64,000 bases of DNA from Anastrepha obliqua. Taxonomy: Eukaryota > Arthropoda > Insecta > Diptera > Tephritidae. The stretch lies in the NCBI RefSeq assembly GCF_027943255.1, contig NC_072896.1:41256501-41320500 (forward strand), given 5' to 3'. The notes under the pieces were generated by a model. It was not told the origin of the DNA. It saw only the letters and a list, made by a program, of their open reading frames with translations, and did no database searches. A program made the translations under genes and the position numbers. The stretch's first letter is position 1; every line of letters begins with the position of its first letter. This document shows positions 1 to 10,521 of this stretch, one piece after another.

Positions 1-105
1 CAGTCATACTAATTGCCCAGGCACTCTATCGAAAGCCTTCTCTAGATCTACAAAAGCCATATGCAGATTTTTCTTCCTAGTGCGGTATTTCTTTATTTAT
101 GGTAC
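1..105 (-). pseudogene. RTE-type LINE reverse transcriptase fragment (runs off left edge)
   Basis: Read on the - strand, the first 60 bases encode a reverse transcriptase block containing AFVDLEKAFDRVP, the first catalytic-aspartate motif of RTE/jockey-type LINEs. A stop follows almost at once and the rest of the element lies outside the window. It sits upstream of the crc exons on the opposite strand, so it is probably an old intronic insertion. Confidence 0.6.
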
Positions 106-437
106 CCTATGATTTCACACATTTAAAAAAAAAGTTGTTTAAACTATGTTTTATGGGGACTCTGAAAACGCTAAAATTTGAAAAATTTAAAAAATGAGAG
201 AGACAAAAATATTAATCTCTTTTTTTTTTGGTTTTGGGGCATCTTACTAAACCCAAATAACAAAACAACTTTAAAAATTTATTGAAAATTAAAAAAATGT
301 ATTAGCTATTTTCCTATAATACGGCAGTTTTAAGGTAATCCAATCAGAAGTGAACCAATGGGCCGCATATTTATTTATTGCTTTTGGAAAATCACGTCTT
401 AATTTTGAAATTAATTATTTTCTTTTGTTATTTTCAG
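106..437 (+). other. AT-rich sequence, probably a crc intron
   Basis: No coding signal is seen. The stretch contains A and T runs and ends in a pyrimidine-rich TTTTGTTATTTTCAG acceptor directly before the crc-like exon, so it is read as the 3' part of an intron whose donor lies left of the window. Confidence 0.55.
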
Positions 438-1449
438 AGTGGCCCGATAACAAATTGCCACTATTGGATGTTGACTCTACCATTGCACATCCGAATCCGG
501 TGACGAAAGTACACAACTCGTTCGATATCGACACTTTAAAATCGGAAAATTTCGAAGTCGCTGTCCTGACCACGTTAACACCTCCGCAATCTCCTCCGCA
601 GACTAGCACAACAGCAGCGACTATTTCACTAAATGCTGTACCAACGGAACATGTGGTGAATGTAAGAATACATATACATACATACTTTATGATATATTTA
701 TACATTTTTTTGTCTTATAATTATTGTATCTCATTGTTTTTGGGGAACAGTTCAACAACATAGCCCAGCACCAGTTGCTTCCGATATCTCCAGCAACAGT
801 TAGTGAGGTACTAACACCACACACTGGCCCTTCCCCAGCGGTAACACCAGAGCCACCGTCTGCACCAGCGTTGCACAGCCACAGCTCACATTTTGCTCCT
901 TATTATCCTGAAGCACCCTTTACACCCTCAGAAGCTGCACAAACCGATGACGATAAACGTAACTCGCAAATCGTAGATGAATTTCTGAAATCATGCATTC
1001 AAGAATTACCCAATTTGAACGATGAGTGCGAGTCCATGTCATGGTCTTCTTACTCCACAGCATCGCGCCCAGAGTCCGTAGAAACCGATGAGGATTGGTC
1101 ACCGGATTCGTCGTTTTCTTCATCAGCCAGCTCTTCGCCTATATATAATGGCGATGACGACAATTCTCAATCGGTCCTTTCAAAATCTGCGGAACCCAAG
1201 AAGCGTACACGTCCATACGGACGGGGCATAGAGGACCGCAAAATTCGGAAAAAGGAACAAAATAAGAATGCAGCTACACGTTATCGCCAAAAGAAAAAAG
1301 TCGAAATGGAGAACGTACTAAATGAGGAACAACAACTTACACAGCGTAATGAAGAGCTAAAACGCGTTTTGGCCGAGCGTCAACGCGAAGCTAAGTACTT
1401 AAAAACCCTCATTAAGGAGTTCTACAAAAAGAAAAAGGGCACTAAGTAA
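438..1449 (+). CDS. crc: ATF4-like bZIP transcription factor, last two coding exons (cryptocephal)
   Basis: Nuclear stress and hormone-response transcription factor of the ATF4 family; the ATF4/crc role is known from the family, not from this sequence. The visible CDS is exon 438-661 joined to exon 751-1449. The 89-bp intron 662-750 is phase 0, with donor AAT|GTAAGA and acceptor GGGGAACAG|TTC. The exon at 438 opens after an AG acceptor with two bases completing a split codon, so the 5' exons and the true start lie outside the window. About 307 residues are visible. The N-terminal part is rich in Pro, Ser and Thr; an acidic Ser-rich stretch follows. The basic region has N-K-N-A-A-T-R-Y-R-Q-K-K-K (about nt 1260-1300), matching the bZIP N-x2-A-A-x2-R signature, then a leucine zipper ending at EFYKKKK. 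The reading frame is clean, unlike the surrounding transposons. Family translation is normally controlled by upstream ORFs, which cannot be seen here. Confidence 0.9.
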
Positions 1450-2013
1450 ACACCCAACGTGTAAGAATGCAGCACTGCAAGCGGAGATCAAGCATATTTT
1501 CTTATTTTCTTGTCATTATATGCCAACAAATCAACTGATCAGCAAAACAAATATCATTTCCAATTAACATTTAAAACATATTTGTATCTATGAATTTTTA
1601 TATTATTGTTACGCAAACATTGTAATAAATCAGACAAATTAAGACTAAACATGGTTCGCGTTTGTAAGTTGGCACATATGACGAGGCCGTAATTGGTCTT
1701 TGAACTAATTTTGCCACTTGCACTCGCGAGCCTCTCCCCATAACGTGTGCATAGTGCCGAAGTATAAACCCATCTTAACAGCATTTCAATAACTATGTAT
1801 GCGTAAAAATTGTTTAGTTTGCTCTGAATTCAATTGAAGGCGCTAAATGTCTTCAATTCGCATAACAAATACAATAATAAAAAAGGGGTTTATAATAGAT
1901 GTTTTGAGTGTTTCTTATTTGATTGTTTATTATTTTTTCATACTTATAGAATAAAAGTAATTCGTTAAGAAAAGATATTAAATAGTTTAACATTCCTTAC
2001 GCACTCGACAAAC
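1450..2013 (+). other. Shared 3' intergenic region with polyadenylation signals
   Basis: This lies between the stop codons of the converging crc and F-box genes. AATAAA occurs at 1624-1629 and 1876-1881 on the + strand, the first about 175 bases after the crc stop. On the - strand AATAAA reads at 1931-1926, about 85 bases past the F-box stop. Short tail-to-tail 3' UTRs are therefore plausible and could overlap. Confidence 0.55.
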
Positions 2014-2640
2014 TCATATTGTTATTAATTGAATATTTGGATTCTTAATTTTGTATGCTTCAAGAGAGAAGTTCCACTCCGCATGCTGTTCCAGCTTGAG
2101 TAGACGCAATGTAGGTATACAAAGATTTTGCAGAAAATATCCGTTCAGTGTGTAATTCCCTAAAACGTGCAGTTCTTTTAAATTAGTGCATTTCTTCAGT
2201 AATTCGGTTAGAAGTTCATCCGTTAATTGGCAATAGCTTAAATTGAGTTTTTGAAGTTTTGTTGCAACATTTCCGATGTAATGGCAAATTTCTTTATTAA
2301 AATATACATAATTTAGAGTAAACTCTCGCAGTTGATTGGTTGTGGCTGCACCTTCGCAAAGTGGTTTTATTATATTTAGCACTGTTTGCGTTGGTATTGA
2401 ATATCCGGCACTCATAATAAGACTGCGCAAACTTGCACCAATAATTTGTAACTGCTTCGATGTGAAATTTGGAAATTCGCGTATTTGAATATTTAACTCC
2501 TTGAATGTTGCGATTCTTTGCCGGGCAATGTCTGTGAGTCGATTATTGTGCACATCGATTACATTGAAGGTTTCCACAAGGCTAAGGTATTGAAATATTT
2601 CAATGAGGCAGTCGTCGTTCAATTCAAGTAGGGACTTCAT
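2014..2640 (-). CDS. F-box / leucine-rich-repeat protein
   Basis: Likely substrate adaptor of an SCF ubiquitin ligase: the F-box would bind Skp1 and the repeats the substrate. This is family inference. The start chosen is ATG at 2640-2638, giving 208 residues. A longer in-frame extension upstream begins with TTG, not ATG, so it is not used. Residues about 3-40 (SLLELNDDCLIEIFQYLSL...) fit the F-box LxxLPxxxLxxIFxYL pattern. Irregular LRR units follow, best seen around LQKLNLSYCQLTDELL and LKELHVLGNYTLNGYFL. No transmembrane or signal segment is evident. Just upstream, TTTTGCAG at about 2664-2657 looks like a splice acceptor, so a 5' non-coding or coding exon may exist. The frame is uninterrupted and the gene converges with crc. 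The substrate is unknown and the symbol is not assigned. Confidence 0.75.
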   Translation of the reverse strand: MKSLLELNDDCLIEIFQYLSLVETFNVIDVHNNRLTDIARQRIATFKELNIQIREFPNFTSKQLQIIGASLRSLIMSAGYSIPTQTVLNIIKPLCEGAATTNQLREFTLNYVYFNKEICHYIGNVATKLQKLNLSYCQLTDELLTELLKKCTNLKELHVLGNYTLNGYFLQNLCIPTLRLLKLEQHAEWNFSLEAYKIKNPNIQLITI

Positions 2641-2730
2641 TGTGATGCGTTTCGTCTGCAAAACTAAGTAAATATGTAAAAAATTAGATTGCAGATATGT
2701 AAAGGGTATTTCAAAAGATGTGCCTACTAG

Positions 2731-3176
2731 TTGTTGTTTTAAAATAGGTTAGGTTACTGCTAGTAGTCGGTATGTACGACTAACTCACTTGGACCTTACA
2801 GGTCCGTTGTGATACCACCGGGCGACATGGGAACCTCATTTATTTTTCTTTGTGAAACCATTTAGTGGCTCTTAAGAAGCGCAGGATTGACCCATGTCGG
2901 TCAGTTCCGTAAGAGAATTGGAAAACCTATTTACCTGGAAAACCTGCTCTGATTTTAGCTAAGCCTGGACAATTGCGAAGGAAGTGCTCAACTGCTACTC
3001 CTCATCTATACAACTTCTAGAATATTCATGGGTAAAACTAATCCTAATCTCATGGAATGCCTGCCAAATAGCCAATGACCGGTTATACAAGTCAGTATCT
3101 TCTCTTGAAAGCCTAAACAGTTTCTTTTTCGCATTTATTTGCGGCCACAGTAGTCTAGCTGGTACGCATGTTCCTT
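2731..3176 (-). pseudogene. C-terminal end of an RNase H-bearing LINE ORF2
   Basis: On the - strand the conceptual product carries traces of the C-terminal region found after RNase H in jockey/I-type LINEs. These include a leucine-rich KLFRLSREDTDLYNRSL block, a Cys/His-rich remnant and a final LTELTDMG...ATKWF segment. Stops and frame changes are present. It lies just upstream of the F-box gene and would be an old 3' fragment. Confidence 0.5.
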
Positions 3177-3311
3177 AATCACTCCATGATCTATTGACCT
3201 CTTGGATAATGTTGTTTTTAATTACTTAAAATAAAAGGTTGTAAAAATTTAGATTTTTTAAGGTCTTACTGTTAACGGCTCTTAACAATTATATGTGAAG
3301 AATTAAATAAT

Positions 3312-3710
3312 TTAAATGTCCATGACAGGTGGACGCCTACAGGTAAAATTCGCCAAACAGTCGATTCACGAATGCCTAATTGTTGCGAATGTCGAGACGT
3401 TGAAGGTGGTGCAGACACACTTTGTGTTACAGCAGCGATATTCTCTTTTTGGTCTGCCAGTGCAAAAGCCTATCCTCGAGAGAACCAGTTTTTTCAAACT
3501 TTTTCACCAACCTTCTTCACTAAAAAAATCACGAATTTTGCGATATGTTGTTCTTAAAGATCGACCATTTTCATAATAAGTTTCAACAATTTTAAGGCGT
3601 TGTTCTATGTCGTGTAAAATTGTGCATTTGCCTACTTTACAAATGTCAAAGATGACAAAAAAGGTACTGTCTAGGAATTATTAACTACTGACATCTCGGC
3701 GTCACTTTTG
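3312..3710 (-). pseudogene. DD41D (rosa-type) transposase, N-terminal fragment
   Basis: The - strand encodes TTYRKIRDFF followed by a segment like EKFEKTGSVEDR and a linker reading GRPKREY. This is the paired-like DNA-binding half of the DD41D Tc1/mariner group. A similar RTTYRKIRNFF segment occurs at 27.5 kb. No catalytic half remains, and frameshifts and stops make it inactive. Confidence 0.55.
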
Positions 3711-4479
3711 AAAAAGACCCTTTGCATACTATATTTATAGTAGGTTTTCAATTCGAAAAGTGTACTATTTTTTGGAAGAAACTTTGACTTGGAGGAAATT
3801 CATATTTATAAGTCATAAGTGACAACATCCAATGATGGCTTGCAAATTGAGAACTTTTCGGTAAAATCACATTTATGATTGTTGTAGTATTGTAGTATAT
3901 CTAAGTCTCGTTCAACCCACATATACACTTTCTACTCAATTTGTTTTAACATCTGTGAAATTTATGTTTCAACTTGGACCCGTTTCCTCATGAGGGCACC
4001 TTGCTGTCTTAACATTGCATTCTCAAAATGACATCAAGAAGATCAGTTGGCTGGATTCGCGCATGCAAATGGCGCATAGGTATATGTATGGGGAATGTTT
4101 ATGCTGCTACAACAACCATTGTACTACACCCGGATAGATTTCAGTAGAAAGAATGGAGATAGGAAAGATAAAAAGTGGGTAGTAAGGCGGATAAATTAGT
4201 TTGAGATGACTCTTTCACAAATCTCTTGGATTCATTGAGAAATCTTAAGAGATTCGGAAGAGTATGATATCCTAAATCTGATTCTGGGAAACGCTGAACA
4301 GCTACAGAGAAAATGCTTTCCAGTGCCGTCATTCTCAAGACAGGATAGGCATATTGGGCTGTCTGCGACCCCCATGACAGCCATATGCTCACCACAGACG
4401 TTGTGCCCTGTGATTACACCCGTCAGTACTCTCAGGTCTTTTCTGCTGAATTTACAAGCAAAGGAAAGTAGAATTACTT
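3711..4479. other. No gene recognised
   Basis: AT-rich DNA without a convincing coding region. Short phrases near 4080-4130 (a GGGAATGTTTATG block) recur near 56470, which suggests a dispersed repeat, but its borders are not visible. Confidence 0.4.
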
Positions 4480-5115
4480 ACTTGTGAAGAGGAAGAGTAG
4501 GTGAAAGCAATAGAAACAAACATCAACAACCAAACTCCAGAAATTTTGCACACACACGGTTTCTTGCCACGGCATTATTTGCAAAAAAACAGCTTTTGGA
4601 GGCTTCATATGCATTTGTGCGGCCGCCATAGCCGAATGGGTTGGTGCGTGACTACCATTCGGAATTCAGAGAGAACGTAGTTTCGAATCTCGGTGAAACA
4701 CCAAAATTAAGAAAAAGTTTTTTCTAATAGCGGTCGCACCTCGGCAGGCAATGGCAAACCTCTGAGTGTATTTCTGTCATGAAAGAACTTCTCATAAAAA
4801 ATATTGCCGTGCGGAGTCGGCTTGAAACTGTAGGTCCCTCCACAAATAGGAGGAGGAGCTCGGCCAAACACCCAAAAAGGGTGTACGCGCCAATTATATA
4901 TATATAAATATTCACAATTTAACTCGCAGCACTTCGTTTTCAATAGTTTGAGTAGTTTAAATCCCACAAATCACAATATTACCAAACCGTTCACTGAATT
5001 CTCACAAACATGAAATTTCCCCTCCTTTTGTTTGTTTTGTAATGGTAAGAGACCTGACGTCAGTCTTGTAAAAATCGCGAAAAATGAAGTAACTATTTTG
5101 GGAAGACGCCACCTC
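4480..5115 (-). repeat. Unclassified MITE-like repeat with CTTCCNAA end, split by a SINE
   Basis: Read on the - strand from 5115, the sequence starts GGTGGCGTCTTCCCAAAAT, then AGTTACTT, then a TGACGTCA-like block, and continues to GAATTCAGTGAACGGTTTGG. The same order is found at 8641-8740 and 56003-56160 on the + strand. The part before the SINE (about 4480-4600, AGAGGAAGAGTA plus a CACACA...TTTCTTGCCAC block) also resembles 8045-8160. It has no coding capacity. The left border is uncertain. Confidence 0.5.
4619..4907 (+). mobile_element. tRNA-derived SINE, nearly full copy
   Basis: Internal pol III promoter elements are visible: A box TAGCCGAATGG at 4629-4639 and B box GTTTCGAATCT at 4680-4690, spaced as in a tRNA gene. 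A family-specific body follows (GCGGTCGC..CTCGGCAGGCAATGGCAAAC, ..GGAGTCGGCTTGAAACTGTAGGTCCCTCC), then GGAGGAGCTCGGCCAAACACC, and the copy ends in an AATTATATATATAT tail. Related copies lie at 17.26, 17.87, 28.42, 32.84, 58.92 and 62.85 kb. It is inserted in the CTTCCNAA repeat. Confidence 0.8.
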
Positions 5116-5336
5116 CAGTACTCAATTCATTTTGAGAAAAATTAGTGGTCAAACTACGAAATTACAGCTGATATCAGCAGTGATGGTAAGAAATTTGGTG
5201 AGACAGATATGTTTTAACAGTGAAATTCGTTGCCCCAACTGAAATTTTTATGTTTTAACATAATTTATAGAATATGTAGATGTGGGGTAAGGTCGGTAAA
5301 ACTGTTACGTATTGCCATCGAGGTAATTCTGATAAC

Positions 5337-5875
5337 TAGAGATGGGCCGAAATTCGGCTTCGGCCATGTTGGGCCATAATATTTCAGTTCGGTTTCGGTT
5401 TCGGTCAAAAAATAGACAAACTTTGTGCGAACGTTTCTTAATATTTTTGTATTCGAAAAGTTTTCGAAATTTTAGTTTTTGCAAAAAAAAAAAAAAATTT
5501 ATGAATACTGGTATCAAAGCCCATCTGCTCCTCTAGCGAGTATGCCTAGTAGGCAATTGGTCAATGTTGCAAGGCGGTTCCATACCAGTAGATGGTGAAA
5601 ATACCGATAAGTTAATGAGACATTACATTCCAACATTGAATTATTCAATTAAATATTTACTAAAACTGTTTTTTTTTTTGTTATTTTTTTAAATGTTATG
5701 AGCTAAAACTAATGAGACTGAGGCTTAAAGCACAAGCTGCGCTTTTTTACTGAAAAGGAAAAATCATTGCTTGTTTACTATTTGGACCCTTTAAAATATT
5801 CGGTTCGGTTTCATCTGAAATTGGCCGATGTTCGGTTTGATTCGGCCTCAAAAATCGATATTCGGTCACTCTCTA
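5337..5875. mobile_element. hAT-like MITE with 8-bp target site duplication
   Basis: The 539-bp element starts TAGAGATGGGCCGAAATTCGG and ends in the complement of TAGAGAGTGACCGAATATC, an imperfect terminal inverted repeat of about 19 bases. It is flanked by CTGATAAC (5329-5336) and CTGACAAC (5876-5883), an 8-bp duplication with one mismatch. TAG/CAG-type ends and 8-bp duplications are the hAT signature. The interior repeats TTCGGTTTCGG words and has no ORF. Related copies are at 41.84, 54.63 and, inverted and partial, 29.16 kb. Confidence 0.72.
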
Positions 5876-6078
5876 CTGACAACGGTCGGCTTGTCAGGGT
5901 CGAATCAAATGGCGAAGAGAGTTAAAAGGAGTCAGTTTAAGAAAAAGTGGTTGAAAATGCAGCGTTTGCTTTTGAATTAAATATGTTACAATATTCAAAT
6001 TTAATCTGCTTAATATAAAACAGTATGCCAGTATCATGCGAGTATCTTAAGGTGTGATCGAGCCAATCAATCATTCAA

Positions 6079-7313
6079 GGGACCGGAACTCGAAGTGTAA
6101 CCAATTAAAAAGGCCATAAATTTAGTTTGGAAAATTACTTTTATTCAATGCAAGGTAAAAATGTGTGAAAATAATACAAAATTAAGAATTAGTTTACTTT
6201 TGCTCGATATGACCACCTTTTGCCTTGACTATGGCCTTGAGACGGTCTAGAAAGGAATTACAAGCTGCCTGAATGTGACTTGCAGGTATTTTGGACCACT
6301 CGCGGACAATGGCCGTTTTCAGCGCCTCCGAACTGGTGAATCTTTTAGTTCGGACTTTGCTCTCCAAAATGGCTCAAAGAGAATAATCCATCGGATTCGC
6401 GTCTGGTGATTCTGAGAGCCATTGTATGGACGTTATGAAGTTCGGAACGTTGTTATTTAGCCATTCTTGGTCCACAAGAGCTTTGTGAGACGGTGCCGAC
6501 TCCTGTTGAAACGTCCATTGTCCGCCATCAAAATATTTGTCTGTCCACGGCTTCAAATCAACGATTGAAGAGCTTCCATCTGCGGTTACAGCGGCCCAAA
6601 CCATTATCTGTGGTGGGTGCTGTCTCCTGATGGCCAATCGATGACTCAAATTCTCGTATGAACGGTCTATTAAATAAATCCTATTGTTTTGTGAGTTTGC
6701 GAATTGCTCAGTTTGAAAGAAATTTCTCGTCAGAAAACATAATGTTCGGAATTTGATTGCTTTCGGTCAAGTGAAGCAAGTCATTCCCCCTCTCAAGTCT
6801 GACTTGTTGCTGCTTTGGTGTGAGATAATGCGTCTTTTGAATCTTGTAAGGCTTGACTTTGAGATCATTTTTCAGCGGCGGATGTTATGGTCAGATATTT
6901 TCAATTCTCTCGCCATTTTATTGGCACTTCGTCGGGGATTTCGCTCAAGTCGCTTCTTTACTTTTTGAACCATTCCACGTGACGTTGCAGTCTTTTGATG
7001 ACCACCTCCATGACGTTTCGTGATACTACCAGTATCATTGTAACGAGCAATGGTGCGATAAACAAAAATTTTATTTACTTTAGGGTGCTCGAGCTCACGA
7101 ACAATCGCTGGTTGTGATTTTCCAGCCAAATATAATGCAATCAACTATTACATTTGAAATCCATTACTGATTTTCTTTTTTCGCGTTTACTCTCGGCAAA
7201 ATGCTTCCGCGCTTGTAAACAATACTCTGGACTGTCATTTAGCCAACTAACAAATGCATGGGCATAGGCTGGACGAACGATCTGAAGTTGGTTAAACTTC
7301 GAGTGCCGTATCC
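6079..7313 (-). mobile_element. maT-type (DD37D) Tc1/mariner transposon, decayed
   Basis: The ends are inverted repeats: at 6079 GGGACCGGAACTCGAAGTGT, and at 7313 on the other strand GCAGGATACGGCACTCGAAGT; both continue to TAACCAA. Element length is about 1.24 kb. The - strand encodes an N-terminal helix-turn-helix (6872-7144, MIALYLAGKSQPAIVREL..) and a catalytic part (6374-6649) with VWAAVTADG, FQQESAPSHKA and SPDANPMDYS. Exactly 37 residues separate the second and third catalytic positions, the maT spacing. The second acidic residue is E where D is expected. The reading frame is broken between the two halves and the C-terminal end (AKGGHIEQK, near 6190-6230) is in another frame, so it is inactive. 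Confidence 0.75.
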
Positions 7314-8622
7314 TGCACCACAATATGTACTGAAGCAATGCTACTTGCTTGATACTCTGTTGCTAATGCTCGTAATAATAAGATAATGAAGAAAGGCAAT
7401 AGACACACACGAAAAATTGGGAAACGGATCGCTTTTCCCGACATAAAGTGAAATAGAAAGTAATGCTTGTTTTTAGAGTACGTTTTGACCTAATAAATTG
7501 TAAAAATTGTTAAAAAAAGAATATTAAAAAAATTGCGAAAGTTATCTATAACGAAAGAAGGTTTCTGATTCAGTTTTTTTTAAATGCCTGCAGAAGGGAA
7601 ATTAAGTATTTTGATGAAATTTCGTCTTAATAAAAAGTGTTCAAAATCTAATTGCTTTCTATTTCGCTTTATATTGGGAGAAAAGTGATCCGTTTCACGA
7701 ATTCTTAACCAGGTCAAAGATCTGGAGCACTCTGTTCCAAAGAATTAAATTCTTTCACTAACCAGAATCATGTTTAGAGTTCAGTCGACACCTGACCAAC
7801 AAGTTGATTCCAGTCGGGCTTAATTTTTCGGTTTTTTATTATATTTATTAAATATTAAAACTACAGGCGCAAACTTTTCTTATTTGTCATCTTTCATCTC
7901 AATCGCCAAATGAATTTACTTTATTTTGTTTGTTTTGTTAGTGATGAGCAAAATACTGTAAATAAAGCGAAATCCAAGGCGTATATGGCGAATTCATATA
8001 TTTAGAAGATTTCTAAGAAAGATAGAATACAAGATTGCGTCTTCCGAATTCTTGTTTGTGAAGAGCTAGAGTAAGAGAAAGGCGCCAAACACAACAAATT
8101 ATACACACGCACACCCACACACACACTTTCTTGCTACGGCTTTTCCCGCTTTTCGTTTTCATTAATTTTATTACTTTTTCTTAATTTCAGAAACCGTCCT
8201 ATTTTCATACAAAGAAAAACTTCCTTATTGTTGACAACGCTATGGTTTTCTAACGTTGGAGGTTTGAGTTAGTTCTGGATTAGTTAACCGCAAATCCAGT
8301 TCAAACCTAAAGGTCTAAAAAAACTCGTAAAATGATACTCCCACTTCAACTGTACTATGTTTCTAAAGTTACAACATAGAAACTTTAAAATGGAACTGTG
8401 TATGCGTTAAATGTAAATTTGGCTACGATTTTTCAAAAAAATTTTAAATTTTCTACCTCATTACGCCTATTTTTACTTCTCCTTTTTATTTCATTCAACT
8501 GATGGGCAGCAACTAAAAATGTGGCACCACAAAACAGAATTAATTCCAGACTGTGTGACTGTGTGTTCCTAAAATAAAATGAATAGGTTGTTTTTTCAAG
8601 CAATGTTCACAGAGTAATAGAA
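7314..8622. other. No gene; part of a CTTCCGAA repeat at about 8035-8175
   Basis: No coding signal. GCGTCTTCCGAATTC at about 8037-8051, followed by an AGAGTAAGAGAAAGG block and a CACACA..TTTCTTGCTAC block, resembles the repeat at 4480-4600 and, inverted, 56235-56300. The rest is AT-rich. Confidence 0.4.
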
Positions 8623-9853
8623 CGATGTAGAGAATACAGAAGGTGGTATCTTCCGAAAACCATTACTTTATTCTTGACGAATTTGACAATTGAGTGACGT
8701 CAGCACAGAAAATAAACAAATGCGTGCATGTATGCAAATGCATGCAGGCGTAGATGTATGTGTGCACTATTTATTTTGTAATTCTCGGCTTTCCACTTAA
8801 TTTCACTTTCTCTTCTTCTTCATCCTGTTTATTTATTTTATGTAGTGACGTAGAGTCCCTTGAGAAGGCGTAATCTTGTTCTATGTTTCTTGCAGTAATC
8901 AAATCGCTTAGCGAACTTTGTCAAGCGGAGCAATGGCGTAGGATGATTGATATCCATCTTAACATGTCGCCCAGTAAAACGGAATCACCATTAAAATGAT
9001 CAAAGATTTAATTGTCATGTATCATTTCGTCAGACGAAATTCTTTATCGTTTTATATATATGTGCAACCTCATTTACGGTAGTGTGCTTTAATTTTGACT
9101 TTCGTTCGCCGAAGTTCGCTCAGCGTTTTAATTCTGTTTATACGTTAAAGCAAATCACACCTTAATGCGAATTCGACGTTGCGAATTGCTGATCGCTGTT
9201 GACTTGCTTCGGTGCGAACGTGCGCACACTTTCGCGATTCTTCTGCTTTGAAATCGTATTTACAATTATCACTTTTTATTTCTGTTATTTGTATTTTATT
9301 GTTTTGTCATGTAAAATAGGATTATTTCAAACGTTTTCTATCAGTTTTCCTACATTAAGCATTTTTTTCTTTGAATTTAATGTTTTTATAATTTTTTTCT
9401 TTGACGCTTTCAAATCGCAGTCAACTACATTCGTGTTGAATGCGTCAAACAAGACACATACACAATTTTAAATTGTTGGCACGGCACCGCCATTAAGTAC
9501 GTGGTGTTTGGCAAGAGCTTTATTAAATAAAATATTGCATAAAGTACTTAGCTACGTTATTCTGGACAAGATGTTGATAATCGTGCCCGTAAAGTGCTTC
9601 ATGCTAATTACGATCGAGCTTAAGTTAAATGGCTTGCCGTGCAGGCAGAACTCTACCCACTTTCTTGCAGCGTGATCGGCAGAAAAGCAAAAATACTACA
9701 TTTGGAGGATTTATTATATAAAATATTTACCAAGCCATTTACTGAATATTTACAAAAAAGTAACATGTAAAGAAAAGTTTTTTGTACTGACGAAATTCTC
9801 CAATAACTAAGTAACAGTTTTCGAAAGCCCCACCTTCTGTATTCTCTACATCG
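8623..9853. mobile_element. 1.23-kb non-coding element bounded by a perfect 24-bp inverted repeat
   Basis: Bases 8623-8646 are the exact reverse complement of 9830-9853 (beginning CGATGTAGAGAATACAGAAG). The similarity continues imperfectly inward for about 25 more bases (CTTCCGAAAACCATTACTT versus CTTTCGAAAACTGTTACTT). The inner ends belong to the CTTCCNAA repeat family. No transposase can be read inside; the 9199-9471 frame is low-complexity F/I-rich and not convincing. It could be a long MITE or two copies in opposite orientation. No target duplication was found. Confidence 0.6.
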
Positions 9854-9983
9854 TGATGATGAGAGGAGTCGACTTATTAGGGAGAGGGTGGGAGATTGAT
9901 TAATTGCGGATGACGACCGGGCGATTACTGATTTACGGTTGGGTTAACCATTTCATGCGATCAGGATTTTAATAGCAAAGTCT

Positions 9984-10521
9984 TAGTCCGGGAGCCAGGG
10001 GTCATTTTGACTTCATCATTTCATGCCGACTGATTTTAATACTGAAGGCAGACGCCATCCAATGGATGACAAACCAACCGTCAGCTGGTTGAACTTGTAA
10101 AATAAATTAAAAAGTAAAACTACTTATGCCGATTGAAATTTTTTTACATAATTTTGGACACATATAAAAATATAATAATGATGGTCAGCTGCGTTTATAG
10201 CGGTGGGAAGACCGTCAGCCGAAGCAAGAATGTATCATTGCGTTCAGCTGAGGTATTTTCCCCCCTCTACGGCGCAACTGACTATTTTTTTTTATTTTAT
10301 GTACTAAATGTCAACAATACATGAAAAAAATTTCAGCCGGTATAAAATGAGTTAGTAGAAATTTTTTTTCGACACCTTTCGTACCCTCCCACAATCATAC
10401 CCAGCGCGGGTGCGCCAGCTGACGTTCACTTTCGTTATTCATGAAAGCTAAATCACAAGTATAGTCAAGAATTTAACGGTATAAAAACGCAGTCCAAAAT
10501 CGACCCCTGGTTCCCGGACTA
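9984..10521. mobile_element. 538-bp MITE with about 28-bp inverted repeats
   Basis: The left end, TAGTCCGGGAGCCAGGGGTC and following, matches the right end read on the - strand, TAGTCCGGGAACCAGGGGTC. The repeat extends through a GATTTTG/CATTTTG stretch. TA is present at both outer ends. There is no credible coding sequence inside; the 10133-10324 frame crosses low-complexity T runs. Superfamily undecided. Confidence 0.62.

Noticed and set aside
350..437. Coding start of crc at ATG 350
   Set aside because: The frame before 438 is hydrophobic, low-complexity and lies upstream of a clear acceptor; it reads as intron.
2641..2661. F-box protein starting seven residues upstream
   Set aside because: The upstream codon is TTG, not ATG; the first ATG in frame is at 2640.
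4619..4700. Functional tRNA gene at the SINE head
   Set aside because: The same head with the same non-tRNA body recurs at several loci, so it is a SINE.
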